DNA of 64,000 nucleotides from Methylomonas sp. UP202 (GTDB lineage Bacteria; Pseudomonadota; Gammaproteobacteria; Methylococcales; Methylomonadaceae), in the NCBI RefSeq assembly GCF_029910655.1, contig NZ_CP123897.1:4019547-4083546 (forward strand). The letters run 5' to 3'. How positions within the stretch are numbered: the stretch's first letter is position 1; every line of letters begins with the position of its first letter. Made by a program: the position numbers and the translations under genes. This document shows, piece after piece, positions 43,547-54,121 of the stretch. The notes under the pieces were generated by a model. It did no database searches. It was not told where the DNA came from and was given only the letters and a program-made list of their open reading frames with translations.

Positions 43547-46500
43547 ATGCAAGAGCCGTCCGCCAACAATGCCAATCCGATTTCCAGGCTAGCGCTGATC
43601 GTGGTCTGCCTGTTGTTGCTAGGCAATATCGCATTGACGTTTCTTCACCACCTGCGGACACCGCACGAACTACCCGTATTCGGCACCGATGTCGCGCTAC
43701 CCGGCTTGGCGATTCTGCTGCTATTGATCTTGATGCTGAAAGACGACCGACGTCGCGGAATCTCCACCGGTTACGACATTCAGGATGCGTCAAGCCAAAC
43801 TTTGATTGTTGTCGATACCCACTGCATTATCCGTTCGGTCAACAAAACCGCTGCCACTACGGTCAACTTGCCAGTCGAAGAACTGATTGACCTACCGGTG
43901 CACGAACTGTTTCATCCCGCCCAGTTCAGCGAAAACGCCTGTCCCATCTGCCAGCACATCCGGGCTGGCCAGGAAATGCCCGCTACCGATTTCAGATACG
44001 CCAACGGCCATTGGCAAGAAATTTCGCTAACTCGACTGCCACGACCGGCGTATCCTCGATTGTTGCAAATCCAGACCGACATTAGCTCTCGCAAACAGGT
44101 CGAGGAGCAATTAGCCCTTGTGATTGACGGTGCCGAACTCGGTTATTGGGATTGGGACTACCTGACCGGCAAGCATTCGGTGAACCAACGCTGGCTAGAC
44201 ATGCTGGGCCTGTGCGCCGCCGACCTCGACCATTACATCTCCGACTGGGCAAATCGGCTCCATCCCGACGACCGCGAACGCGTTCATCGCATCATTTCCC
44301 AACATATCGAATCTGGCGAACCCTACGTAATCGAATTCCGAATGCAACACCGGCAAGGACACTGGGTTTGGATTCAAGGCGCCGGGGCGGTGGTCGCTCG
44401 CGATCCGGCAACCGGCAAACCGACCCGATTGTGCGGCACTCACCAAAACATCAGCGCCCGCAAGCAATCGGAAAGCAGCCTGCAAGCGGCTTACCAAATC
44501 ATCAGTCACAGCGCGGCGGTGGTGATGAAATGGAATAATGCCGAAGGCATGCCTATCGAATTCGCCACCGAAAACGCTCGCCAATTGTTCGGCTATAGTG
44601 CCGAACAATTGGCAACCGGTGACATTTTCTACATGAACTTGATTCACCCAGACGATTTGGACGGTTACATTCGGGAAATTAGCAGCTGCGGCAACGATGC
44701 CAATTGCCGGGAAGTGGTCCATCAACCCTACCGGATCATCGCCAAGAACGGCGGCGTCAAATGGGTGCAAGATCGCAAAGTTCTGACCCGCGACGAATTC
44801 GGACGCGTCGTCGACTACCAGGGCTTGGTGACCGACGTCACCCAGCAACGCCAGCAAAGCAGCGCGATTCGGAACATCATCACCAGCTCCGCGCAGCATG
44901 CCGGCGGCTCGATGCTGGATAACCTAGCCCTACTGGCGCTGGAAACCCTGGGCGCCGATTACGCACTGATCGCGGAGCAGTGGGAACTCGGCCGTGCCCG
45001 CAGCCTATCGCTGTGCGCTAAGGGTCAAATCGTCGAAAACCTCGAATTGGACCCGCGGGATTTTCCAAGCCCAGACCTTCAAAACGGCACCCCGTGCTGT
45101 TACACGCAGGCGGTCGCGGACCGTTTTCCCAAGTCCGAGTGGTTACGCGATCGAGAGATCGTCGGTTATCTAGCGATCCCGTTGCTCGACAACCAGCAAC
45201 ACGGCTTCGGATTCGTGGCAGTCGCCTATTGTCGTCCCATTCCGGACGTAAATCCGGCAAGCGACATATTGACGCTATTCGCGGTACAAATCAGCGCGGA
45301 ATTGGAGCGTAGCCGGGCAATTGCCGCGCTCAAGGATCAAAAACAGCGCCTCATGGACGCGCAAGCGCTTTCCCACATCGGCGACTGGTGCTGGCATTTG
45401 CAGGATCAACACTTTAGCTGGTCGGACGAAATGTATCGGATCACCGGCACCGGCAAGACCGGGTTTATTCCCAACTATGCCAACCTCTGCGAGCAACTGG
45501 TACATCCAGACGACCTGAATCTGTTCAAGACGGCAATGGAGCACCCCGAAGCCGAGAACGGCATCGATTTTCGCCACCGCATCGTGCTTGGTGACGGTCA
45601 AATTCGCCATGTTCACCAACGAGGGAAGCCGATACTCGCGCCAGATGGCCGCTGTATTGCGATACAGGGTACGATGCAGGACATCACCGATCGACTTCAA
45701 ACCGAGCAGCGCCTGCTCGAGGCCAAACATCAGGCGGAACAAGCTACCAAGGTCAAATCAGAGTTTCTGGCCAACATGAGCCACGAAATCCGCACCCCGA
45801 TGAACGCTATCATCGGCTTGGTCGAACTTTGCCTGAACAGCGCCGTGACCGCCAAGCAACGCGATTACCTGGAACGCGTGGAAACCGCGGCGCGCTCTCT
45901 TATGACGATCATCGATGACATTTTGGATTTTTCCAAAATGGAAGCCGGGAAGATGCATTTGGAATCGCTGCCGTTTTTATTGGAAGAGATGTTGGACCAA
46001 GTGTTTTCGACGATGTCCGAGCTGAGCGCGCGCAAAGGGGTCGACTTGATCCGCCCCAACCTTCAGGGCGCCAGTTACGCGGTCATCGGCGATCCGCAAC
46101 GGCTCAGGCAAATTTTCATCAATTTGATCGGTAACGCCATCAAATTTACCGATTTCGGCGAAGTGCGAGTCACGCTGACCGAAATCAGCCGTAGCACCCA
46201 ACACGTCTGCCTGCAATTCAGCATCGTCGACACCGGTATAGGAATGAGCCAGGAGCTACAGTCCAAATTGTTTCAAGCCTTCAGCCAAGGAGATAGCAGC
46301 GTCACGCGCCACTACGGCGGCACCGGACTGGGCCTGATCATTTCCAAACAACTGGTCGAACAGATGGGCGGATCGATCAGCGTCAGCAGCCAGGAAAACC
46401 TAGGCTCGACTTTTACGTTCACCGTGAACCTGGGTGTCACTAATCTTGCATCGATACGTTTGGCCCAGCACCAACAGCAAAACCCGGTCGATACCAGCAA

Positions 46501-47533
46501 GCTTCAATACATTCGCGGCGCGCGCATCTTGTTAGTCGAGGACAACGAGGTCAACCGCATCGTCGCGATCGAATTACTAGAACAAGCGCATTTGTGCGTC
46601 GATATCGCCGAACACGGCGAAATTGCTCTCGCCAAACTACGTGGGCAAAGCTATGACTGCGTATTGATGGATATTCAAATGCCGGTATTGGACGGCTACG
46701 AAACCACCCGTCAGCTGCGCAAGCTGTCCGGCTGCCAAACACTGCCGGTCATCGCGATGACGGCTAATGCAATGAGCGACGACCGCAATAAATGCCTGCA
46801 AGCGGATATGGACGATTTCATTAGCAAACCGATCTTGCCCGAAACGCTGTATGCGATGTTAGTAAAGTGGATTCCGCCGCGCCACGACGAGTCGGCCGAG
46901 AGTCCCACCGCTTCCGCGGAGGCCTTAATTCCCTATCTTTACGGCATAGACAGTGCAACCGGCCTATTACATACGGCCGGCAACCACGCCGTATACCGAA
47001 AAGTTCTGCAAAAATTCGCCGAGAACCATGCCGATACGATGCTGGAAATCGCCCATGCCTTCTCCTCCAACGATTACGACAAGGCCTACCAACTGGTTCA
47101 CACCCTGAAAGGCTTGGTCGGATCGCTGGGCGCCCTACAATTACAAAGCCAATTGGTTCGTTTGGAGGAATCGTTGAAAGATCACAAGCTCGATATTGCG
47201 CACGTGCCGAATATCGACAGCAATATCGCGACGATTACGCTGGAAATGGCCAAGCTCGTCAACAGCATCAAAATCACGCTCCCCCAGGAAACGTCAATGG
47301 AAATAGCGCCTTTGCCGTTGTCGTCGCTGGAAACTCGTCAACAACTGGCAATCCTGATCAATAAGCTTCAAGTGTTCGATTCGGACGCCGATCAGCAACT
47401 GGACCATATTTTGGCGCACATTGACGATAGAAACCTAATCTCCGCGCTATTGCCCATTAAAAAACAAATCGCCAATTACCAATTCATCGACGCGGCGCAG
47501 GCGATAAACCATCTTCTCGATCACGGGATTTAA
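43547..47533 (+). CDS. Hybrid sensor histidine kinase (TM-PAS-GAF-HK-REC-Hpt)
   Basis: A 1,328-residue membrane-anchored phosphorelay kinase. Two N-terminal membrane helices (about 12-32 and 44-64) lead to several PAS domains and a GAF-like segment (about 440-590). The catalytic core has the H-box [12 protein letters not shown] with His746, N-box [20 protein letters not shown] and GGTGLGL. A receiver domain follows (Asp1042 in [13 protein letters not shown]), then an Hpt domain with His1185 in [12 protein letters not shown]. All phosphotransfer residues are present. The next gene, a REC-GGDEF protein, starts 4 bases after the stop and is the likely output. Confidence 0.94.
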   Translation: MQEPSANNANPISRLALIVVCLLLLGNIALTFLHHLRTPHELPVFGTDVALPGLAILLLLILMLKDDRRRGISTGYDIQDASSQTLIVVDTHCIIRSVNKTAATTVNLPVEELIDLPVHELFHPAQFSENACPICQHIRAGQEMPATDFRYANGHWQEISLTRLPRPAYPRLLQIQTDISSRKQVEEQLALVIDGAELGYWDWDYLTGKHSVNQRWLDMLGLCAADLDHYISDWANRLHPDDRERVHRIISQHIESGEPYVIEFRMQHRQGHWVWIQGAGAVVARDPATGKPTRLCGTHQNISARKQSESSLQAAYQIISHSAAVVMKWNNAEGMPIEFATENARQLFGYSAEQLATGDIFYMNLIHPDDLDGYIREISSCGNDANCREVVHQPYRIIAKNGGVKWVQDRKVLTRDEFGRVVDYQGLVTDVTQQRQQSSAIRNIITSSAQHAGGSMLDNLALLALETLGADYALIAEQWELGRARSLSLCAKGQIVENLELDPRDFPSPDLQNGTPCCYTQAVADRFPKSEWLRDREIVGYLAIPLLDNQQHGFGFVAVAYCRPIPDVNPASDILTLFAVQISAELERSRAIAALKDQKQRLMDAQALSHIGDWCWHLQDQHFSWSDEMYRITGTGKTGFIPNYANLCEQLVHPDDLNLFKTAMEHPEAENGIDFRHRIVLGDGQIRHVHQRGKPILAPDGRCIAIQGTMQDITDRLQTEQRLLEAKHQAEQATKVKSEFLANMSHEIRTPMNAIIGLVELCLNSAVTAKQRDYLERVETAARSLMTIIDDILDFSKMEAGKMHLESLPFLLEEMLDQVFSTMSELSARKGVDLIRPNLQGASYAVIGDPQRLRQIFINLIGNAIKFTDFGEVRVTLTEISRSTQHVCLQFSIVDTGIGMSQELQSKLFQAFSQGDSSVTRHYGGTGLGLIISKQLVEQMGGSISVSSQENLGSTFTFTVNLGVTNLASIRLAQHQQQNPVDTSKLQYIRGARILLVEDNEVNRIVAIELLEQAHLCVDIAEHGEIALAKLRGQSYDCVLMDIQMPVLDGYETTRQLRKLSGCQTLPVIAMTANAMSDDRNKCLQADMDDFISKPILPETLYAMLVKWIPPRHDESAESPTASAEALIPYLYGIDSATGLLHTAGNHAVYRKVLQKFAENHADTMLEIAHAFSSNDYDKAYQLVHTLKGLVGSLGALQLQSQLVRLEESLKDHKLDIAHVPNIDSNIATITLEMAKLVNSIKITLPQETSMEIAPLPLSSLETRQQLAILINKLQVFDSDADQQLDHILAHIDDRNLISALLPIKKQIANYQFIDAAQAINHLLDHGI

Positions 47534-47537
47534 GTTC

Positions 47538-48485
47538 ATGGAAAACATCAATCAACACAAGATTCTGGCAGTGGACGATAGCCCGGAAAATCTCGACTTG
47601 ATAAAGAACATCCTCGAACCGCACTATCAAGTCAAAGTGGCCGTGCGCGGGGATTTGGCGTTACAAATCGCCAATACGCAGGATCTCGACTTGATCTTGC
47701 TGGACATCATGCTCGACGACATGGACGGGTATGAAATCTGCAAACGTCTCAAATCGCACGACAAAACCCGCAACATTCCGATTATTTTTTTAACCGCCAA
47801 ACGATCCGAAGAAGACGAAGTCCACGGTTTTCGGATAGGCGGCAACGACTACATCACCAAACCGTTTTCGCCGTCGATCGTCCTGGCTCGGGTCAAAACT
47901 CAAATTCAGTTGAAAACCAAATCCGATTTGCTGGAAAAACTGGCATCCTTGGACGGACTGACGGAAATCCCCAATCGGCGCGCCTTCGATGCCGCGTTGG
48001 AACGCCAATGGAATCAAAGCAAACGTAACGGCATGCCATTGTCGTTATTGATCGCCGACATCGACCACTTCAAGCAATTCAACGACTACTACGGCCACCC
48101 GCTCGGAGACGACTGCCTTAAAAAAGTATCCGCGTCGTTGCGGACTACAACCCATCGTCCCGAGGATTTGGTGGCCAGACTAGGAGGCGAGGAATTTGCG
48201 ATTCTCTTACCGAACACCGATGCCATCGGAGCGATGATCCGGGCCGATCAGTATCGTCAAGCGGTCGAAAACTTGAAGACCCCGCATATTCTCAACGAAC
48301 CCTATCGACTGGTAACGATTTCGATCGGCGTCGCCACCCTGCAACCGCACGCGCGCGACGACGTTTCGACATTACTCGGCGCGGCCGACAATGCACTATA
48401 CCAAGCCAAACACCAAGGCCGTAATCGAGTTTGCGGTCACAATAAACAGACGTTCGACGCGCCGAGTGGCGACGCCGACACTTAG
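47538..48485 (+). CDS. Response-regulator diguanylate cyclase (REC-GGEEF)
   Basis: A 315-residue PleD/WspR-like output protein. The receiver domain carries the acidic pair Asp13/Asp14 and the phospho-acceptor Asp56 in LILLDIMLDDMDGYE, plus conserved Lys in ITKPF. The GGDEF domain has GGEEF at 216-220 and the product-inhibition site RPED five residues before it, so it should be an active, feedback-controlled cyclase. Only 4 bases separate it from the hybrid kinase gene, making a phosphorelay-to-cyclic-di-GMP pathway very likely. Confidence 0.95.
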   Translation: MENINQHKILAVDDSPENLDLIKNILEPHYQVKVAVRGDLALQIANTQDLDLILLDIMLDDMDGYEICKRLKSHDKTRNIPIIFLTAKRSEEDEVHGFRIGGNDYITKPFSPSIVLARVKTQIQLKTKSDLLEKLASLDGLTEIPNRRAFDAALERQWNQSKRNGMPLSLLIADIDHFKQFNDYYGHPLGDDCLKKVSASLRTTTHRPEDLVARLGGEEFAILLPNTDAIGAMIRADQYRQAVENLKTPHILNEPYRLVTISIGVATLQPHARDDVSTLLGAADNALYQAKHQGRNRVCGHNKQTFDAPSGDADT

Positions 48486-48502
48486 TCCCAAATAAAAACG
48501 AC

Positions 48503-48508
48503 TATAAT
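48503..48508 (+). promoter_or_regulatory. Possible -10 element before the SafE-like gene
   Basis: TATAAT sits 28 bases before the start codon of the membrane protein gene. No matching -35 element is clear. It would allow transcription of this gene and the sigma-54 activator independently of the kinase operon. Confidence 0.3.
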
Positions 48509-48536
48509 CGCGCGGTCGTCTGTCTCCGGTTTCATC

Positions 48537-49262
48537 ATGCACCTCTATCTCGATTTCAACGCTTCGTATTTCGCCGCCTTTGTCATGGGATTGCTCAGCA
48601 GCCTGCATTGTATCGGCATGTGTGGCTCGATTATCGGATCGTTGACTTACAGCCTGAAGCCCGAATTACGCAACGACAAACTCAAATTATTTAGCATCGT
48701 CCTGAACTACAATCTCGGCCGAGTGTTCAGTTACACCGTGGCGGGCGCTCTGGCCGGCATGCTCGAGACCTTTCTAAGCCTGCCTTTAAGTCAAGGCGAT
48801 GCTCACCGGGTATTGCAATTGCTGTCGGCGATCATCATGGCCGGCGCCGGTCTGTATATAGCGGGCTGGTTCCCGCGCTTCGCCTATATTGAGAAAATGG
48901 GCTCACGTTTCTGGAAACTGATAGAACCCTTCGGCCGCCGTCTGATACCGGTAAAAAACCGTACTCAGGCCTTCCTATTCGGGATGGTCTGGGGGTGGCT
49001 ACCTTGCGGTTTGATATATACGGCGCTCGCTCTGGCCGCGACGACCGGAAATGTTATCCATAGTTCCTTGACTATGCTCACTTTCGGTCTAGGGACTTTA
49101 CCTGCGGTGATGGGTGTCGGTATAATGACTACGCTCTTAACAAGGCTTTACAAATCCCGACAATTAAAACATCTCGCGGGCACCTTGTTTATCATCTTCG
49201 CTTTGTTGGCGGCCTTCCCCTGGCTTAATCCAATGCGGGTTGAACATATAACGACGTTTTGA
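48537..49262 (+). CDS. SafE/UreH-like (DsbD_2) six-helix membrane protein
   Basis: A 241-residue inner-membrane protein with about six helices of the UreH/SafE/DsbD beta-domain group. A first-helix CxxxC in LLSSLHCIGMCG and a second-half LPCGLIYTALALA are the conserved cysteine/proline motifs. Relatives near cytochrome oxidase or heavy-metal genes handle copper, nickel or reducing equivalents. Here it sits between a cyclic-di-GMP module and a sigma-54 activator whose gene starts 10 bases after its stop, so the two are probably co-transcribed. Substrate unknown. Confidence 0.82.
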   Translation: MHLYLDFNASYFAAFVMGLLSSLHCIGMCGSIIGSLTYSLKPELRNDKLKLFSIVLNYNLGRVFSYTVAGALAGMLETFLSLPLSQGDAHRVLQLLSAIIMAGAGLYIAGWFPRFAYIEKMGSRFWKLIEPFGRRLIPVKNRTQAFLFGMVWGWLPCGLIYTALALAATTGNVIHSSLTMLTFGLGTLPAVMGVGIMTTLLTRLYKSRQLKHLAGTLFIIFALLAAFPWLNPMRVEHITTF

Positions 49263-49272
49263 GAGGTTAGCA

Positions 49273-50226
49273 GTGGATAATTTCGATCCTATTATCGGTC
49301 AATCTCCGGCTATCGAGGCGCTAATCCGTAGCGCGCGCATCGTTGCGGCAACCGACGTAACCGTTTTGATCAAAGGCGAGACCGGCACAGGCAAGGAAGT
49401 ACTTGCCACCGCCATCCAAAAAGAAAGCCCTAGAGCCAACAAACCGTTCATCACACTAAACTGCGCGGCATTGCCGGAAGGTTTGGTGGAATCCGAGATC
49501 TTCGGACATAAAAAAGGTGCGTTTACCGGCGCGGTGGGCGACAAACAAGGCCTGTTTCAAGCGGCCGACGGCGGCACATTATTTCTCGACGAAATCAACT
49601 CGTTGCCGTTTTCGATCCAGTCCAAATTGTTGCGTTTCTTGGAATCCGGCGAATGCCTTCCGGTCGGAGGCACTAAACCCTATAAAGTCAACGTCCGTGT
49701 CATCGCCGCTTCCAACGCCGATCTGAGCAAACTGATAGATTTCGGCGAATTTCGGCAGGACTTGTATTTCCGCCTGAATGTGGTTCCTCTTGAAATTCCG
49801 GCTCTTCATCAACGTACCGACGACATTGAGCTGCTGGCGAATCACTTCTTTACCCATTTCTCGGCGGCCCACAGTCTGGAACCGCCAACTTTCAGCCGGC
49901 ACGCGTTAAGGACCTTGAAATCCTACAAGTGGCCGGGCAATGTTCGCGAGCTGCGCAATCTGTGCGAGCGCCTCAGCATTTTGTTGTCAGGCAAGGTCAT
50001 CGAACCTGAAAACCTGCCCCATGAATTCAATCGCGGCCCCGCCAATCCAAGTTCAGCATTTACCTTACCCGAACTTGGCCTGCAATTGGACGCATTGGAA
50101 GCGGACATGATCTTACAGGCACTGCGCCGAACCAAGGGCAACCGCAGTAAATCGGCGAGGTTGCTGGGCATCTCTCGCGATACATTACTTTATAGAATTC
50201 AAAAACACGGATTGGCAACACATTAA
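49273..50226 (+). CDS. Sigma-54-dependent activator without N-terminal sensory domain
   Basis: A 317-residue AAA+ enhancer-binding protein for RNA polymerase-sigma54. Walker A GETGTGKE (35-42), the sigma-54 contact loop GAFTGA (82-87) and Walker B GTLFLDEI are intact. The C-terminus is a Fis-type helix-turn-helix (RSKSARLLGISRDTLLYRIQ). The protein begins directly with the AAA+ domain. It therefore lacks the receiver or GAF domain of NtrC-type proteins and resembles PspF in layout, which is restrained by a separate partner. It starts with GTG behind GAGAGG. Targets unknown. Confidence 0.93.
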   Translation: MDNFDPIIGQSPAIEALIRSARIVAATDVTVLIKGETGTGKEVLATAIQKESPRANKPFITLNCAALPEGLVESEIFGHKKGAFTGAVGDKQGLFQAADGGTLFLDEINSLPFSIQSKLLRFLESGECLPVGGTKPYKVNVRVIAASNADLSKLIDFGEFRQDLYFRLNVVPLEIPALHQRTDDIELLANHFFTHFSAAHSLEPPTFSRHALRTLKSYKWPGNVRELRNLCERLSILLSGKVIEPENLPHEFNRGPANPSSAFTLPELGLQLDALEADMILQALRRTKGNRSKSARLLGISRDTLLYRIQKHGLATH

Positions 50227-50256
50227 GCGTCTGCCTATATTATCCGACCAAACGAC

Positions 50257-50292
50257 AAGGCCGAACCGCTCAGCGAGCGGCTCGGCCTTTTT
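50257..50292 (+). terminator. Strong intrinsic terminator after the sigma-54 activator
   Basis: A 14-bp stem with one G-T mismatch (50257-50270 with 50276-50289), 5-base loop and a run of five T. It lies 30 bases after the activator stop, between convergent genes. Confidence 0.9.
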
Positions 50293-50327
50293 CACGCCCT
50301 AAGGCAAAATGCCGCACGACGTTTGCC

Positions 50328-51068
50328 TTAAAGCTTACGCACCCATTGAACAGTGACGTTATCGCTGTGGCCTTGCGCGCGCAACACCGCCATTTTCGCC
50401 ATTTTCCTAAGCTCTGCTTTTCCGCTGTCCGGTTGCGATAAGGTCAGCATCTCTTGCTCCTTGACGAACTCCCAAAACCCGTCGCTGCACAATACGAACG
50501 TCTCCCCTTCCAACATCGGCGGGCAACGCACTACGTCAACCTGAGCCGGCATCAACACATTGATACTGCGGGTCAATTTATGCTGATCGGGATGCGCGCC
50601 CATTTCCCACTCGCTAATTCTGCCCTCGTCATACAATTGCTGCGGCACCGAATGATCCTTGGTGCGCCAAAGCACCCGCTCGGGATTGATCCGGTAAATT
50701 CGCGAATCCCCGCAATGCGCGGTGATGGCCTGACGCGGGTCCAGATACAAAATGGCACAGGTGGTATGAGCGTTGCTACCGTCGGGATCGCCGGCGAACA
50801 ACTCGCGCATTTTACCTATCGTGTCGGCAATCCAAGCCTGCACGGCCGATTCGCCGCGCAGATGAATCTGCGGCTGGTATTTGTCGGCCAACGCCACCAG
50901 TAAACGGCAAAAAAACTGCGACGCCTTTTCACCGGCGTGGTGCCCCCCTAGGCCGTCGGCCACCACGAAAACCGCATAGTCGGCGCACACCCGGTGCGCC
51001 ATGCAATCCTGATTGACGTCGCGATTGCCTATCGCGGTCAATTGATAAAACTCCAGCTCTGTCAGCAT
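50328..51068 (-). CDS. PP2C-type protein serine/threonine phosphatase
   Basis: A 246-residue soluble Stp1/PppA/PrpC-like phosphatase. The metal-binding residues are present: IGNRDVNQDC, VVADGLGGHHAGE, AHCGDSRIYR, CSDGFWEFV and the final SDNVTV. The start MLTELEFYQ lies 4 bases after the pdxJ stop; the frame extends into pdxJ but that start is less likely. It therefore ends the lepA-to-pdxJ transcript, in the position E. coli uses for acpS. No Ser/Thr kinase gene lies in the window apart from the kinase-like protein 43 kb away. Target unknown. Confidence 0.92.
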   Translation of the reverse strand: MLTELEFYQLTAIGNRDVNQDCMAHRVCADYAVFVVADGLGGHHAGEKASQFFCRLLVALADKYQPQIHLRGESAVQAWIADTIGKMRELFAGDPDGSNAHTTCAILYLDPRQAITAHCGDSRIYRINPERVLWRTKDHSVPQQLYDEGRISEWEMGAHPDQHKLTRSINVLMPAQVDVVRCPPMLEGETFVLCSDGFWEFVKEQEMLTLSQPDSGKAELRKMAKMAVLRAQGHSDNVTVQWVRKL

Positions 51069-51072
51069 CGGG

Positions 51073-51816
51073 CTAAACTTGGGCGCGCGCCTCACGCATA
51101 ACCCGCTTCATGTCGCCGACCGCTTGCGCCAATCCGCCAAACAATGCTTGGGCGATCAACGCATGACCGATATTCAACTCGACTATGGTTGGAATTCGAC
51201 AAATCGCCTCAACGTTGTTCAAGGTCAACCCGTGGCCGGCATTGACTTGCAAGCCCTCGCGATAGGCGTACTCCGCCGCGACCTTTATGCGCTCCAATTC
51301 CGCCAGCCGACTATCTCGACTGTCGGCATCGGCGTAACGACCGGTATGCAATTCGACAACCGGCACGCCCGCCTGCACAGCCGCATCGATCTGCGCCAGC
51401 TCGGGATCGATGAATAGCGAGACTTCCACGCCGACATCGGCCAAGCGCCGACACGCCCCTCGCATCCGCGCCAAGGCTCCCGCGACATCCAGACCGCCTT
51501 CGGTCGTCAATTCCTCACGGCGCTCCGGTACCAAACAACACGCTTGCGGCCGCACCCGGCAAGCGAGATCCAACATCGCATCGGTGACCGCCATTTCCAG
51601 ATTCAACTTGGTCTGCAACACCTGCTTCAGCAAATCGATATCTCTATCCTGAATATGGCGTCTATCCTCGCGCAAATGAGCGGTAATTCCGTCGGCTCCG
51701 GCCTGCTCGGCCAGCAAGGCCGCATGCACGGGATCGGGATAGCGGGTACCGCGGGCTTGACGCACCGTGGCGACGTGATCGATATTGACACCCAGTAGTA
51801 TCGGTTGCTTAGTCAT
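51073..51816 (-). CDS. pdxJ: Pyridoxine 5'-phosphate synthase PdxJ
   Basis: Condenses deoxyxylulose-5-phosphate with 3-amino-1-hydroxyacetone phosphate in vitamin B6 synthesis. TIM-barrel motifs are [21 protein letters not shown] at the N-terminus, [14 protein letters not shown] (active-site His), VELHTGRYA and the C-terminal [14 protein letters not shown]. The ATG giving [13 protein letters not shown] was chosen over a TTG three codons upstream. 247 residues, normal. It lies between recO and the PP2C gene in the long minus-strand operon. Confidence 0.95.
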   Translation of the reverse strand: MTKQPILLGVNIDHVATVRQARGTRYPDPVHAALLAEQAGADGITAHLREDRRHIQDRDIDLLKQVLQTKLNLEMAVTDAMLDLACRVRPQACCLVPERREELTTEGGLDVAGALARMRGACRRLADVGVEVSLFIDPELAQIDAAVQAGVPVVELHTGRYADADSRDSRLAELERIKVAAEYAYREGLQVNAGHGLTLNNVEAICRIPTIVELNIGHALIAQALFGGLAQAVGDMKRVMREARAQV

Positions 51817-51849
51817 TCGCTGCAATTACCCATCCTATCGTGAATTTAT

Positions 51850-52551
51850 TCATAGATGTTTCAACATCGTCGCCAGCACTTCGCGACTCTTCAACGGCCG
51901 CCCTCGCAGATGACCGTCCAGAAGCTGGCGCAATATCACCTTGGCTTCGGCGGCAATGCCGTCCTGGAGTCGATCGCGCGTGGCCAAGGCCAGCAAGGTT
52001 TCCCCGCTTACTCGGCCACCGTTATCCAGCACCCAGCCCTGATCGGCGCGGTAGCCGTAGCGCTCGCGCGGCAATATCGGCGTAGAATCCGCGGCGACCG
52101 TCAACTCGACCTCGTAACCGGCTTCCCTGAGCAAATCCAATTCGAAATAGCGCAAGGTTTGCTCAATACCGACACCCAACGTCAAATCTCGCAATGCCGC
52201 CCGATAAACTGCAAACAATGCCGGATGCGGGTCGTGGCGATGTAAAAACAATTGGACCAGTTCGTTTAGATAAAAGCCGCAATACAAAGCCAAGCGCTCA
52301 AGCGGATACTGGCGGACAAACTCGCTACCCACCAGAGTCTTCAATTCACCGCGATCGGAAAACGACAATTTCAACGCTGTGAACGGCAGCAGCAGGCCAG
52401 CTGATTTGGATTTTTGCTTGCGTACGCCTTTCGCCAACATCGTCACGATGCCGTAGTCGCGAGTGAAAACCTCGAGCAGTAGACTAGTTTCCCGATACGG
52501 CCGGTGTTGCAGGATATAAGCCGGCTGCAAATAAACCGTCGAGTCGGACAT
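51850..52551 (-). CDS. recO: DNA repair protein RecO
   Basis: RecFOR recombination mediator that loads RecA onto SSB-coated DNA. An N-terminal OB-fold (AYILQHRPYRETSLLLEVFT, IVTMLAKGVRKQKS) is followed by the helical C-terminal domain (LALYCGFYLNELVQLFL). No cysteine zinc cluster is present, as in the E. coli type. About 233 residues. Its ATG shares one base with the era stop (TGATG), so translation is coupled, as in the conserved rnc-era-recO-pdxJ order. Confidence 0.94.
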   Translation of the reverse strand: MSDSTVYLQPAYILQHRPYRETSLLLEVFTRDYGIVTMLAKGVRKQKSKSAGLLLPFTALKLSFSDRGELKTLVGSEFVRQYPLERLALYCGFYLNELVQLFLHRHDPHPALFAVYRAALRDLTLGVGIEQTLRYFELDLLREAGYEVELTVAADSTPILPRERYGYRADQGWVLDNGGRVSGETLLALATRDRLQDGIAAEAKVILRQLLDGHLRGRPLKSREVLATMLKHL

Positions 52552-53441
52552 CAATCCGCGCTATCGAGGAATCCCAAACTTTGCAAGGCGCGTTCGTTGT
52601 CCGACCAGCCTTTTTTGACTTTGACCCAAAGCTGCAAAAACACTTTTTGGTCTATCAGTTTTTCGATGTCCACTCTCGCTTCGGTACCGATTTTTTTCAG
52701 GTTTTCGCCCTGTTTACCGATAACGATGCTTTTTTGACTGCTACGCTCAACCCAAATATTGGCGTAAATCTTCGTCAGACTAGGATGTTCTTCGTATAAC
52801 TCGATTTCAACGGTCAATGCATACGGCAATTCGTCACCCAATCGGCGCGTCAATTTTTCGCGAATAATCTCGGCGGCAAAAAAACGTTCCGAGCGGTCTG
52901 TGATTTGATCTTCCGGAAAGATCGGCTCGGCGTCCGGCAACAAAGCCATAATTTGGCGCTCCAGTTCGTCGAGATTGGTGCTTTTCAACGCCGACACCGG
53001 CACAATGTGCTTGAACGGAAACTTTTTGGCCGCCTCGTCAAAGAAGGCCAGCCCGGCCTGCTTGTCCTTGACCTTGTCGATCTTATTCACGACCAAAATC
53101 ACCGGTAAACCGGCCTGCTCCAGCTTTCTGAAGATTTGTTCGTCGTACTCGTGCCAATACAAACCGTCCAACAGCCATAACACCAAATCGACACCCAGCA
53201 AGGAGCTGTCGGCGGTTTTATTCAAATAGCGGTTCAGCACTTTCTTTTCGTCCCGGTGCATACCGGGCGTATCGACGAAAATAGCCTGCCCGGCACCGGT
53301 GGTCTTGATGCCGAGGATACGATGACGCGTGGTTTGAGGTTTACGGGAGGTGATGCTGAGCTTTTGTCCCAGCAAGTGATTCATTAACGTGGATTTGCCG
53401 ACATTCGGCCTACCGATTAACGCAACATGTCCGCAGTTCAT
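52551..53441 (-). CDS. era: GTPase Era
   Basis: Essential GTPase that binds 16S rRNA and couples ribosome assembly to growth. G-domain motifs are LIGRPNVGKSTLMNHLL, DTPGMH and VNKIDKVK. The C-terminal KH domain has the IVIGKQGENLKKIG loop. 296 residues, normal. It overlaps rnc by 4 bases upstream and recO by 1 base downstream. Confidence 0.97.
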   Translation of the reverse strand: MNCGHVALIGRPNVGKSTLMNHLLGQKLSITSRKPQTTRHRILGIKTTGAGQAIFVDTPGMHRDEKKVLNRYLNKTADSSLLGVDLVLWLLDGLYWHEYDEQIFRKLEQAGLPVILVVNKIDKVKDKQAGLAFFDEAAKKFPFKHIVPVSALKSTNLDELERQIMALLPDAEPIFPEDQITDRSERFFAAEIIREKLTRRLGDELPYALTVEIELYEEHPSLTKIYANIWVERSSQKSIVIGKQGENLKKIGTEARVDIEKLIDQKVFLQLWVKVKKGWSDNERALQSLGFLDSAD

Positions 53442-54121
53442 TGATCCGTATTCAAAAGTAAATTCAACATTTTCTCGGCCGCGGCCTGTTCGGCTTTCTT
53501 ACGGGAAATACCGCTAGCCTGGGAAACCTGATCGGTGACGGCTACTTTACACCTGACCTCGAAGGTTTGCGCGTGGTCGACACCCGACATCGCGACCAAT
53601 TCGTAAATCGGCAAGGGTTTGCGTTTAGCTTGCATCAACTCCTGCAAACGGGTTTTAGGATCCTTGACCCAATCGTCGGCTTTCAGCTCGGCCAATTTGT
53701 CGGCAAACAAGCCCAATATCCAGGTCCGGCAAGCCTCGACGCCCTGATCCTCGACCAAAGCGCCCATAATCGCTTCCAGCGCATCGGACAGTATTGAATC
53801 GCGGCGAAAACCGCCGCTTTTCAGTTCGCCGGACCCCAGTATCAAGTACTCGCCCAGATTATGCTCACGCGCCAATTCGGCCAGTGAATTCTGATTGACC
53901 AGGCTGGCACGCAAGCGGCTCAATACGCCTTCGCCGGCCTCGGGAAACGATTCGTACAACTTTTGCGCGATGACAAAACCGAGCACCGAGTCGCCCAAGT
54001 ATTCCAGACGCTCGTTATTCTTGGCACCGACACTGCGATGCGTCAGGGCCACGGCCAGCAATCCGGGATTTTGGAAGGTCAATCCCAATTTTTTCGCGAG
54101 TATTTCTGGCTTTTTTATCAC
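53438..54121 (-). CDS. rnc: Ribonuclease III
   Basis: Double-stranded RNA endonuclease for rRNA processing. The catalytic signature NERLEYLGDSVLGFVIA and the later DALEAIMGALVED supply the acidic metal ligands. A dsRNA-binding domain occupies about residues 155-225, ending with KKAEQAAAEKMLNLL. It starts with GTG; that codon overlaps the stop of the DUF4845 gene by 4 bases (GTGA). 227 residues, normal. Confidence 0.97.
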   Translation of the reverse strand: MIKKPEILAKKLGLTFQNPGLLAVALTHRSVGAKNNERLEYLGDSVLGFVIAQKLYESFPEAGEGVLSRLRASLVNQNSLAELAREHNLGEYLILGSGELKSGGFRRDSILSDALEAIMGALVEDQGVEACRTWILGLFADKLAELKADDWVKDPKTRLQELMQAKRKPLPIYELVAMSGVDHAQTFEVRCKVAVTDQVSQASGISRKKAEQAAAEKMLNLLLNTDQ

